From Thermoplasmata archaeon (lineage in GTDB: Archaea; Thermoplasmatota; Thermoplasmata; Thermoplasmatales; Thermoplasmataceae): 23,386 nt of DNA. Position 1 is the first letter of the stretch; each line of letters starts with the position of its first letter. A program made the translations under genes and the position numbers. Shown here one piece after another: positions 14,652-21,660 of this stretch. The notes under the pieces were generated by a model. The model was given only the letters and a program-made list of their open reading frames with translations. It was not told where the DNA came from and ran no database searches. The stretch covers positions 1-23,386 of the forward strand of contig JAJYVJ010000014.1 in NCBI GenBank assembly GCA_021792045.1, written 5' to 3'.

Positions 14652-15188
14652 GTGCAGATACTGTCATTTAAATATGGACCAGTAGAACTTACAAATGATC
14701 TAAAAAAAGAAGACGCCCCAGTTATTGCAAAAAACGCCAACGATTATGGGATATACAGGAATATAGGAGGGCATTCATTTCCTTTCCCATACACTGAGAG
14801 CGATGCCCTGGACTTCATAGAGAAAACGAGGGAATCAGGTAAGGAGGTTTTTTCCATAGATTTCAAGATATTGTACGAGGGCACTTTTACTGGTGTGATT
14901 GGACTCAGCGATATCGATACCGTTAACAGAGGTGCGCATGTTGGCTATTGGATTTCAAAGGACTTCAGGAATCGAGGAATAGCGACCATTGCATTGTCCC
15001 TTATATGCGACTATTCCCGAGATAACCTCGGTCTTAACAGACTTTACACAAAGGTCCTGGAATACAATCCGGCTTCTCTGAAAGTATTAATAAAAAATGG
15101 ATTCGCCATAGAAGGATATCAGAGAGATTCTTACATCTTTGAAGGGAAACCGTATTCGGAGTTCTTGCTTGGAAAAATATTACACTAA
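14652..15188 (+). CDS. GNAT-family N-acetyltransferase (RimJ/RimL type)
   Basis: An acetyl-CoA-dependent N-acyltransferase; RimJ/RimL-type members modify protein N-termini, polyamines or antibiotics. The family opening GPVELTNDLKKEDAP is present, as are the beta-bulge strand AHVGYWISKDFRNRGIA, with the Q/R-x-x-G-x-A/G acetyl-CoA pyrophosphate loop read as RNRGIA, and the C-terminal NRLYTKVLEYNPASLKVLIKNGF block, which is strongly characteristic. The start is GTG 14652 on TATA spacing, giving 178 residues; ATG 14616, three nt after the MFS stop, would give 190. Neither has a clear ribosome-binding site, which favours the leaderless GTG. The substrate is unknown. Confidence 0.85.
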   Translation: MQILSFKYGPVELTNDLKKEDAPVIAKNANDYGIYRNIGGHSFPFPYTESDALDFIEKTRESGKEVFSIDFKILYEGTFTGVIGLSDIDTVNRGAHVGYWISKDFRNRGIATIALSLICDYSRDNLGLNRLYTKVLEYNPASLKVLIKNGFAIEGYQRDSYIFEGKPYSEFLLGKILH

Positions 15189-15270
15189 AACCATTCACGA
15201 GATGTGCAAATAAGTTCTATATTGATCCCCCCTTCACGCCGTATATGTTATATATTTAGTAATATGAAAA

Positions 15271-15279
15271 ATATATATA
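15271..15279 (+). promoter_or_regulatory. TATA box of the AbrB-PhoU gene
   Basis: ATATATATA is centred 26 nt before the ATG at 15301, giving a leaderless transcript. The preceding 30 nt contain further TATAT blocks that could be regulatory or simply AT-rich. Confidence 0.6.
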
Positions 15280-15300
15280 GATTGTAGCTATTCTATTTAT

Positions 15301-16287
15301 ATGGTTACATATACAAGAAGACTACAGTTAACTGGCGGATCTACATATATTATTTCACTGCCGTCAAAATGGATCAGGAGTAATAATCTTCAAAGAGGGA
15401 GTGAGATAATCATATCAGAACTTGACGATTCTCTTCGGTTGTCCAGTGGACAGCCAAAAAAAATTGAGATTTCAAAGAAGATAATGATCAATGATCAAAT
15501 CGATGTGAATGAATTCCAAAGAATTCTCATTTCAGTATACATTTCCGGTTTCAACACGTTGGTGATTGGTAGTAAGGATTACCTCAACGAAGAACTAAGA
15601 GAGGTTATAAAGAGATTTTCAAGACTCGTCATGGGCATAGAGATATTTGAGGAATCATCAAACTCGATAACGCTGCAGAATGTTCTTGACTCATCTTCCT
15701 TCCCTCTGTCCAAAGCCGTCAGAAGGATGTCTCTGAATGTCGAGGCAATGATCAACGACACCATAACTGGTGTAGAAAATTCCGAAGTGAAATTATTGGA
15801 AAACGTTATAGAGAGAGATGACGAGGTTGATAGATATTTATATTATCTTTACCGAGAGGTTAGAGCGGGTACAGAAGAAGGCAATAACGCAGTTTATTAC
15901 CTTATTTTCTCAAGAATTTTGGAAAGATTAGCTGATCATGCTGTAAATATATGCAAGATCTGGAAATCCAAGCCCTCCAGTGATAAGTCGAATGCAAGCG
16001 GCATTGTTGACTATCTTAAGGAGTCTCTGGGGTTATTCAATGAATCCGTAGAAGCATTTTATTCCCGTAAATTTAATGTTTTGAACGGGTTAATTGAGAA
16101 AAAAGGAAATATTATAGAGATGAAAAACAAACTCGTTAATGAAGCAAAGAGCGAAAAGCAATCGAACGTTGTATCTTCAATTTCTGAAGAAATTCTCAGG
16201 ATCGGTCTTTATTCCACAGACATTGCCGAGCTGGCAATGGATCTCTTGCTTGGTGAAAGAAACGAGATAACGATTGGGAACGAATAA
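15301..16287 (+). CDS. AbrB/SpoVT-PhoU fusion regulator
   Basis: A 328-residue archaeal PhoU-type protein. The N-terminal 50 residues form an AbrB/SpoVT swapped-hairpin DNA-binding domain (RRLQLTGGSTYIISLPSKWI, then GSEIIISEL). From about residue 110 onward the protein is helical and matches PhoU repeats, with acidic metal-binding stretches such as ENVIERDDEVDRYLYYLYREV (165-185) and a second repeat in the last 90 residues. PhoU proteins restrain phosphate uptake by Pst transporters and the phosphate starvation response, and the AbrB domain suggests direct promoter binding. No pst genes or phosphate sensor lie in the window, so it acts as an orphan regulator here. It ends 20 nt from the convergent MBL gene. 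Confidence 0.88.
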   Translation: MVTYTRRLQLTGGSTYIISLPSKWIRSNNLQRGSEIIISELDDSLRLSSGQPKKIEISKKIMINDQIDVNEFQRILISVYISGFNTLVIGSKDYLNEELREVIKRFSRLVMGIEIFEESSNSITLQNVLDSSSFPLSKAVRRMSLNVEAMINDTITGVENSEVKLLENVIERDDEVDRYLYYLYREVRAGTEEGNNAVYYLIFSRILERLADHAVNICKIWKSKPSSDKSNASGIVDYLKESLGLFNESVEAFYSRKFNVLNGLIEKKGNIIEMKNKLVNEAKSEKQSNVVSSISEEILRIGLYSTDIAELAMDLLLGERNEITIGNE

Positions 16288-16307
16288 TCTGCAAAATTTC
16301 TCTAAAA

Positions 16308-17135
16308 TCATTGAAGAGATACTGCTTCCAACTTTGGGTTTTCCGGCTCACCTGAGACAAAGGCGGCAGGCATTTCATTGTCATGATTGAATATGCAGAT
16401 CGCATGATCACGGATCGCCTTCCTGATCAAGAGCTTCTTCATTCGCACCGTCTCAAGAGGCTCTATATCGATAGCCGTAACGTAAGGCAGTTTTACGTGA
16501 AACGCGGAAGGAATCAGGTCACCAAAATATATGAATTCATTACCGGGAGAACCAATAATTATGACCTGATGGCCCAGAGAATGGCCGCCTGTAAGGATTA
16601 CACGCAAGTCGGAATTGATTTTTTTAGATCCTTCAATGTATAACATTCTGGAAGCAGGTACTTTTGAATTACCAGACATGTAATTTCCTTTTGTGAACTC
16701 ATCCGGTTTACGAAATGCATTCATCTCTTTTTTCTGTACGACTATCCTTGCATTTTTAAACAGGAATTCTCTATCCTGGTTCATAACGAAGGAATTCCCT
16801 GAATGATCAAAGTGAAGATGAGACTGCAAAATATAATCGATCGCATCTGGCTCTACGTATTTTTCAATGTCCTTAACAAATCCACGATTCTCGTTTACTT
16901 CAAATATATTAGATAGTTTTTCATTAGCGATGTGACCAATCCCAGAATCTACAAGTGCACTATATTTCTCTCCACGGACCAGTAAAACGTTAAGAGAGAG
17001 AAGTACGCGTCCTCTTGTGTCAAGAGAAAAATGTTTTTCCCACAATGGCCTCGGTACTATGCCAAAATATGCACCTGGATCAAGAGAAAAATTACCATCA
17101 GACAAAAGGTGAACCTCCGGTCTTCCGCTTGTCAT
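16308..17135 (-). CDS. MBL-fold metallo-hydrolase (lactonase / glyoxalase II-like)
   Basis: A 275-residue cytosolic binuclear metal hydrolase. The core motif HLHFDH (residues 106-111, HxHxDH) is intact, with further metal ligands in GGHSLGHQ (H185), FGD (D206) and NHD (H251). The layout resembles acyl-homoserine lactonase and MBL hydrolases that open lactones or thioesters. The reading could begin at TTG 17141; ATG 17135 is preferred and has an AT-rich TATA-like element (minus strand, centred near 17161) at 26 nt. It lies downstream of the acyl-CoA synthetase gene on the same strand with a 105-nt gap, so it probably has its own promoter. Lactone or thioester substrates would be consistent with the neighbour but are not shown. 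Confidence 0.87.
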   Translation of the reverse strand: MTSGRPEVHLLSDGNFSLDPGAYFGIVPRPLWEKHFSLDTRGRVLLSLNVLLVRGEKYSALVDSGIGHIANEKLSNIFEVNENRGFVKDIEKYVEPDAIDYILQSHLHFDHSGNSFVMNQDREFLFKNARIVVQKKEMNAFRKPDEFTKGNYMSGNSKVPASRMLYIEGSKKINSDLRVILTGGHSLGHQVIIIGSPGNEFIYFGDLIPSAFHVKLPYVTAIDIEPLETVRMKKLLIRKAIRDHAICIFNHDNEMPAAFVSGEPENPKLEAVSLQ

Positions 17136-17240
17136 AATCAAAGTATATTGTAAACTAGTATTTTGATATCGCGTACCAACCGATAGTGGCGCGTTGATAA
17201 ACTTACGACAGGGATGGCAAATTTACTGTCATTCTCTATG

Positions 17241-19127
17241 TCATGGCAGATATATCCCGCCGATCTCACGTATATATTCAACTATTGACAGATCGTCAAG
17301 GTTGGTTGTGTCCTGATAATCCATGCCTATGAAAGCTCTCTTGACAAGCCGTCTCATTATTTTGCCATTCTTTGTTTTCGGAAGGGCTGGAAGCCATATA
17401 ACGAAACGTGGGAGAAAAGATTTTCCCATGTCTTTCTCTATTTTCTTTGATATGGCTGAGATAACGCTGTCTTTGTTCTCTCCTGTGAAGAAAACGCAGA
17501 TAGCCTCTCCTTTCGCTTGATCGGGGATGCTTATAACAGCGACCTCAGTTACTCCATCCACCGTCATGGCTATGTCCTCAAGCTCATTTGGTCCAACTCT
17601 TTTCCCCGCCACCTTTATGACGTCATCCGAACGTCCGTAAAGATAAAAGTAACCATCACGATCCATGTAGGCCCAGTCTCCCTGAACCCAGATATTCGCG
17701 AACATTGACCAGTATGTTCCTATATACTTTTCATCCTGATGCCATATCCCTCTTGTCATTGAGGGGCAATGCGCTTTAGAGACGAGATTCCCGACAGTAT
17801 CATACACATCATTTCCATTTTCATCAAATACAGAAACATTCATGCCAAGTCCGCGGTATAGACATTTTGGTTTCAATGGAATTGCAGGCGTAGAAGCCAG
17901 AAAACAGCCGATTATATCTGTTCCTCCTGAGATGTTTGCAATCGGAACTTCTCCACCGCCCAGTTCATTGAAAAGGTACATCCACGATTCTTCGTCCCAG
18001 GGTTCACCTGTTGAACCAAAAACGCGGACATTTGGTAACCTTCCTGATATTTTCTTAGCTCGAAGGGCCCTGACGAGAGTTGGGCTGAGTCCCAGCAGTG
18101 TCACATTGTGATTCTTCAGGATATCCCATAAGCGATGGCTATCAGGATAGTCTACTGCACCGTCATATTCAAAGATAGAACCACCATTGACATTTGCCCC
18201 TATAATAGACCATGGCCCCATCATCCACCCCAGGTCGGATATCCAGAAGAGTGTATCACCCGGCCCGAGATCCATGTAGTACTTCACTTCCTTCGCTATG
18301 TTTACCAAGGTTCCACCGTGAACGTGCACTGTTCCTTTTGGTTTCCCTGTAGTTCCGGAAGTGTAAAGCATGATAGCAGGATCTTCGCTGTCCGTAGCAA
18401 CACTATTTACATAATTTCCGTTCTTTATTAACTCATTAAAGTCCAGACTGCCATTAAGTTTCCCGTTTGCAAGGATCAACTCTACATCGGATAATTCATC
18501 CAAGATACTTTTTGTGCTAATCTTTTTTCCTTTTCTGTTGTATCTCTCCTGTGAAAAAAGAAATTTCGCGCCGGCGTCTTTCATTCTTGACTGTACAGCT
18601 TCTATTCCATAACCGGAGAAAACCGGAACGGCAACAGCACCAAGGCGAAGTATAGAGTATAAAGAGATGACACCATCAGAATTTGAGGGCATATATATGC
18701 CTATCCGATCTCCTTTCTTTATGCCCAAATCGCGTAGACTTCCTGCAAGTTTTCCGGTAGCCAGATCGAGTTCCCTAAACGATAGATATCGTTTCTCGCC
18801 ATCCTCAGATTCAAACTTAATGGCTACGGCTCCGCTTTCTTTGAACTTTTCAACACAATTGTAGGTTATGTTGACTTTACCGCCTACGAACCACTTTGTA
18901 TAAGGAATCCCCTTGGAGTCGTCTTTGAGCTTTGTAAATGGCGATTTAAAACTGATTCCTATGTCATCAATTACAGCTCTCCAAAACCATTCAGGATCAT
19001 TATCAGCACGATCGTAAAGAGTCCTAAGATCATGGATCCCATTCTTTATTGCAAATGCCATTATTTTGGTATTTTCCGGGTTCTTAGGTGTATACACAAA
19101 ACTGGAGTTTTCAACCATTGTCATCAT
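17241..19127 (-). CDS. AMP-forming acyl-CoA synthetase of the Acs-like group
   Basis: An ANL superfamily enzyme that activates a carboxylic acid with ATP and CoA. Motifs in order: YTSGTTGKPKG (255-265, ATP phosphate loop); FGSTGEPWDEESW (370-382); SGGTDIIG (400-407), which aligns with the TWWQTETG block of acetyl-CoA synthetase; WVQGDWAY with D484; YGRSDD with R499; and NGKIMRR with the catalytic lysine K589. Length 628 fits Acs-type enzymes. The pocket block lacks the paired tryptophans that confine acetyl-CoA synthetase to acetate, and SGGTD resembles acetoacetyl-CoA and longer-chain synthetases, so a larger acid is likely. Three ATGs (19127, 19124, 19118) are possible starts; a TTAAATA-like element centred near 19150 fits the first two. 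Confidence 0.92.
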   Translation of the reverse strand: MMTMVENSSFVYTPKNPENTKIMAFAIKNGIHDLRTLYDRADNDPEWFWRAVIDDIGISFKSPFTKLKDDSKGIPYTKWFVGGKVNITYNCVEKFKESGAVAIKFESEDGEKRYLSFRELDLATGKLAGSLRDLGIKKGDRIGIYMPSNSDGVISLYSILRLGAVAVPVFSGYGIEAVQSRMKDAGAKFLFSQERYNRKGKKISTKSILDELSDVELILANGKLNGSLDFNELIKNGNYVNSVATDSEDPAIMLYTSGTTGKPKGTVHVHGGTLVNIAKEVKYYMDLGPGDTLFWISDLGWMMGPWSIIGANVNGGSIFEYDGAVDYPDSHRLWDILKNHNVTLLGLSPTLVRALRAKKISGRLPNVRVFGSTGEPWDEESWMYLFNELGGGEVPIANISGGTDIIGCFLASTPAIPLKPKCLYRGLGMNVSVFDENGNDVYDTVGNLVSKAHCPSMTRGIWHQDEKYIGTYWSMFANIWVQGDWAYMDRDGYFYLYGRSDDVIKVAGKRVGPNELEDIAMTVDGVTEVAVISIPDQAKGEAICVFFTGENKDSVISAISKKIEKDMGKSFLPRFVIWLPALPKTKNGKIMRRLVKRAFIGMDYQDTTNLDDLSIVEYIREIGGIYLP

Positions 19128-19179
19128 TTCCTTACTTTTTTATTTGTATTTAACAGCGTATTATATTTTGCTTTTATAA

Positions 19180-19368
19180 TCATAGATGTGATCGCTCCCT
19201 GCTTGTTGTGATCTTCTTCTTTGATCTAACCATCTGAATGCCATGATTAGGACACGGTACAGTAACCTCCTCTCCCGGCTTCCTTAGAGAGGTTTTCACT
19301 TCAAAGGTTACTGACGGGATCTCGATTGGCTTGAATTCCCCTCGGTCCGAAGGCGCTTTGTACTTCAT
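19180..19368 (-). CDS. 62-residue basic protein with a CPNH motif
   Basis: A small protein I do not recognise. It reads as a short beta-rich module (IEIPSVTFEVKTSLRKPGEE), followed by VPCPNHGIQMVRSKKKI and a strongly basic tail. A single Cys with a nearby His could take part in metal binding as an oligomer, but a full zinc site is not visible. A TATA-like element on the minus strand (complement of 19388-19396, CCTATATCC) is centred 24 nt before the ATG at 19368, which fits a leaderless transcript and is the best sign that the gene is real. It lies 52 nt upstream of the acyl-CoA synthetase start, on the same strand. Function unknown; the basic tail is compatible with nucleic acid binding. Confidence 0.6.
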   Translation of the reverse strand: MKYKAPSDRGEFKPIEIPSVTFEVKTSLRKPGEEVTVPCPNHGIQMVRSKKKITTSRERSHL

Positions 19369-19387
19369 GTTAATCTACCCGATTTTA

Positions 19388-19396
19388 CGGATATAG
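19388..19396 (-). promoter_or_regulatory. TATA-like element of the 62-residue protein gene
   Basis: CCTATATCC on the minus strand is centred 24 nt before the ATG at 19368. The remaining stretch to 19639 holds no supported gene, only an AT-rich block with a T-run at 19537-19543 and the upstream region of the nuclease gene. Confidence 0.4.
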
Positions 19397-19639
19397 GCAC
19401 GCACGAAGCAATATGCAATCCCACCTATTTCACTTCTGTCTACCAGTGTACAATGGATATGTATCGAGAAATAATACAGTTTCGTTCCTTTTCCACATCT
19501 CTAGCGACATGAGACTTCTAGCTCATATATGTTAAATTTTTTTAATTGTTTAAGATCACTCGGTAGATCGCTTCGGCCACTGTTGTGCTAATATTTCCCA
19601 ACGGTAAGTATTTTACGGGATTATGGATTATAGTTAGAA

Positions 19640-20155
19640 TTGAACGGTAGCATTTATGAGAGAGAGTTAGCGTCCCTACTTGCTGGTCGAGAAGACCAGA
19701 TAAAAAGATTTTCTAAGAAACTAGATGAAACTGAGAGGGAGATTATAAATTCACTAATATCAAAGCCATTCTATGTCACACGTTCTGCAGGCTCCCTTGG
19801 GGCAGATTTAATAGCCCTCAGATCCGATTTCTCCTTTGTAATTGAAGTAAAATCCTCCATTTCCGATACACTGATGTTTACAGAAGCTTCTGGGCAACGC
19901 CAGGAGCAGGCAGAGAGGCTTATGGCCAATTGCGCCAGGGCAGGTCTTTTCGTAATTTACGCCTTCAGGATAAAGAATGCATCTGGGGATCCTTGGAGAA
20001 TATTTTCCACCCCATCCCAACCAGTGGGTAGAATGAGACAACTCTACGATAGGATTCCAAAGATCGGTATGACAAAAAATGGAAACTTTTTTTTAAAGTG
20101 GCGGGACGGCATGCCTTTGATTAAAATAATAGATTATGTAAATCAGGAAGTATGA
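19640..20155 (+). CDS. Hjc-like PD-(D/E)XK nuclease (Holliday junction resolvase family)
   Basis: A 171-residue protein resembling archaeal Holliday junction resolvase Hjc, which cuts four-way junctions during recombination. The catalytic pattern is visible: E9 in YEREL, D56 in GSLGADLIA, and E69 and K71 in FVIEVKSS, followed by helix EQAERLMANCARAGLFVIYAF, all in Hjc order. Compared with the usual compact enzyme, about 20 extra residues separate the first glutamate from the RSAGS block (REDQIKRFSKKLDETERE, about 17-34), and the C-terminal half is longer. The start is TTG 19640; a TATTTTAC element centred about 28 nt before suits a leaderless mRNA, and no ATG occurs nearby in frame. It is convergent with the aminotransferase gene. 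It may be the true resolvase or a paralogue. Confidence 0.75.
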   Translation: MNGSIYERELASLLAGREDQIKRFSKKLDETEREIINSLISKPFYVTRSAGSLGADLIALRSDFSFVIEVKSSISDTLMFTEASGQRQEQAERLMANCARAGLFVIYAFRIKNASGDPWRIFSTPSQPVGRMRQLYDRIPKIGMTKNGNFFLKWRDGMPLIKIIDYVNQEV

Positions 20156-20184
20156 TCAGGGCATAGAAAAATTATAAAAATGGT

Positions 20185-21546
20185 TTAAATGGAAGATTTT
20201 ATGGCCTTTTCAAAAGCTTCCATTCCCATGTCTATCTGTGCTTCTGTTACGTTCAATGCCGGTATGATTCGAATTGCACTGGACCCTGTAGAAAGCAGAA
20301 TAAGACCATTCTCAAGGGACTTTATCAATACGTTGTTCCTGAACTTGGCATCCGGTTCTCTTGTCTTCCTGTCCTTCACGAAATCTACACCCACCATCAG
20401 TCCAAGACCTCTCACGTCACCTATGTTCGTATACTTGTCCATGAGTTCCCTTAGTCTCATCCTGAGATATTCTCCCTGCACTGTAGCATTCTTTAAGAGA
20501 TTGTTCTCCTGAATGTACTTTATGGTGGCAACCGAAGCAACACTTGCGAGCGGATTTCCTCCAAACGTATTAGAGTGCAACCCAGATTCTGGGAAATCGA
20601 GTTTGTCTTTGACAACAACTGCTCCCATGGGGATACCCGATGCTATTGACTTTGCCAGAGAAATTACCTCTGGCTCAACACCGAAATGCTCTGATGCGAA
20701 GAACTTTCCAGTCCTCCCAAATCCTGTCTGAACCTCATCCATTATTACTACAGCGTTGTTCTCATCTGCAAGTTTCCTCAATTTTTTGTGGAAGTTCTTT
20801 GGAGGAACTATATATCCCCCTTCACCCTGAATCGGCTCTACGAGAAATCCTGCAAGGTTGGCAGGAGGAATAAATGTCTTGATCATGAACTTTTCAATGA
20901 AATCCATGACGCGGTTCTCTAGTTCATCAGGATCTTCATAACCGTCTATGCCAAATGGGTTTCTGTATGGATCTGGAAATGGAGCGTGAAACACACCTGG
21001 GAGAGATGGGAAAAACCCTTTTTGCTGTATTGCCTTTGACGACGTGAAAGAGAGCGCCCCCGTGGTCCTCCCATGAAACCCGCCGATAAAACCAATAAAT
21101 TCCTGTTTCTTCGTATACGTCTTTACGAACTTGATTGCTGCCTCATTTGATTCTGTCCCGCTGTTACTGAAGAATACCTTTTTCTGAAATTTTCCGGGGG
21201 TCACTGAGCTAATTGCTTTAGCTGCCTCAACCTGCTGGGGATAATAGAAGTCCGTTCCTGCAAAGTGCCAGAACTTGTGCAGCTGCTCCTCTACACTCTT
21301 CAAAACTTCAGGATTAACATGCCCAACGTTTGTGACACTAATCCCCATAGCAAAATCCAGGTATACATTTCCGTCAACGTCTCTAACAAAGGAACCACTT
21401 GCCGTATCACATACGACTGGTAACGACTTTGTCGTGGTTGCAAGAAACTTCTTGTCATCCTCAATAACCTGCTTTGCCTTTGGGCCAGGCGGCGTAACCT
21501 TCATATCAATTTTTTCCAACTTTTCATAATTTGTATTTTCCATCAT
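20185..21546 (-). CDS. Class III PLP-dependent aminotransferase (GABA/ornithine type)
   Basis: A 453-residue fold-type I PLP enzyme of the GABA/ornithine aminotransferase subgroup. It would transfer the omega-amino group of GABA, ornithine, lysine or related compounds to 2-oxoglutarate. Visible are the phosphate-binding SGTESN (129-134), GGFHGRTTGALSFT (155-168), VEPIQGEGG (236-244), the cofactor aspartate in MDEVQTGFGRTG (D270) and the PLP lysine in SLAKSIASG (K299). In Pyrococcus some homologues of this group proved to be amino acid racemases, so substrate and even reaction remain open. Two ATGs (21546, 21543) are possible starts. ATATATATTA on the minus strand, centred 26 nt upstream, sets the promoter. 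It diverges from the iron transporter gene. Confidence 0.92.
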   Translation of the reverse strand: MMENTNYEKLEKIDMKVTPPGPKAKQVIEDDKKFLATTTKSLPVVCDTASGSFVRDVDGNVYLDFAMGISVTNVGHVNPEVLKSVEEQLHKFWHFAGTDFYYPQQVEAAKAISSVTPGKFQKKVFFSNSGTESNEAAIKFVKTYTKKQEFIGFIGGFHGRTTGALSFTSSKAIQQKGFFPSLPGVFHAPFPDPYRNPFGIDGYEDPDELENRVMDFIEKFMIKTFIPPANLAGFLVEPIQGEGGYIVPPKNFHKKLRKLADENNAVVIMDEVQTGFGRTGKFFASEHFGVEPEVISLAKSIASGIPMGAVVVKDKLDFPESGLHSNTFGGNPLASVASVATIKYIQENNLLKNATVQGEYLRMRLRELMDKYTNIGDVRGLGLMVGVDFVKDRKTREPDAKFRNNVLIKSLENGLILLSTGSSAIRIIPALNVTEAQIDMGMEAFEKAIKSSI

Positions 21547-21566
21547 AAACTACTTATATCAATTAA

Positions 21567-21576
21567 TAATATATAT
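21567..21576 (-). promoter_or_regulatory. TATA box of the class III aminotransferase gene
   Basis: ATATATATTA on the minus strand is centred 26 nt before the ATG at 21546, giving a leaderless transcript. Confidence 0.6.
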
Positions 21577-21592
21577 CTTTCTAAATGCAAAA

Positions 21593-21607
21593 CGTATTGC
21601 TAATACG
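21593..21607. promoter_or_regulatory. Inverted repeat in the divergent promoter region
   Basis: CGTATT-GCT-AATACG is a perfect 6-bp inverted repeat with a 3-nt spacer, lying between the two divergent TATA boxes. It sits 26 nt upstream of the iron transporter TATA and 17 nt upstream of the aminotransferase TATA. The position and size suit an operator for a dimeric regulator, but no bound protein can be named. Confidence 0.4.
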
Positions 21608-21632
21608 AATATCGTAAAGTAATATCTCTAAG

Positions 21633-21641
21633 TTTATTATT
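21633..21641 (+). promoter_or_regulatory. TATA box of the iron transporter gene
   Basis: TTTATTATT is centred 24 nt before the GTG at 21661 and supports that GTG as a leaderless start. Confidence 0.5.
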
Positions 21642-21660
21642 TTGAACATGTTACCGTTAC

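Noticed and set aside
15241..15300. Repeated TATAT blocks as a tandem repeat or operator
   Set aside because: Low-complexity AT sequence in a promoter; units are not regular in length or spacing.
17241..19127. Call as acetyl-CoA synthetase (acsA)
   Set aside because: The pocket block lacks the tryptophans of acetate-specific enzymes, so a general acyl-CoA synthetase call is safer.
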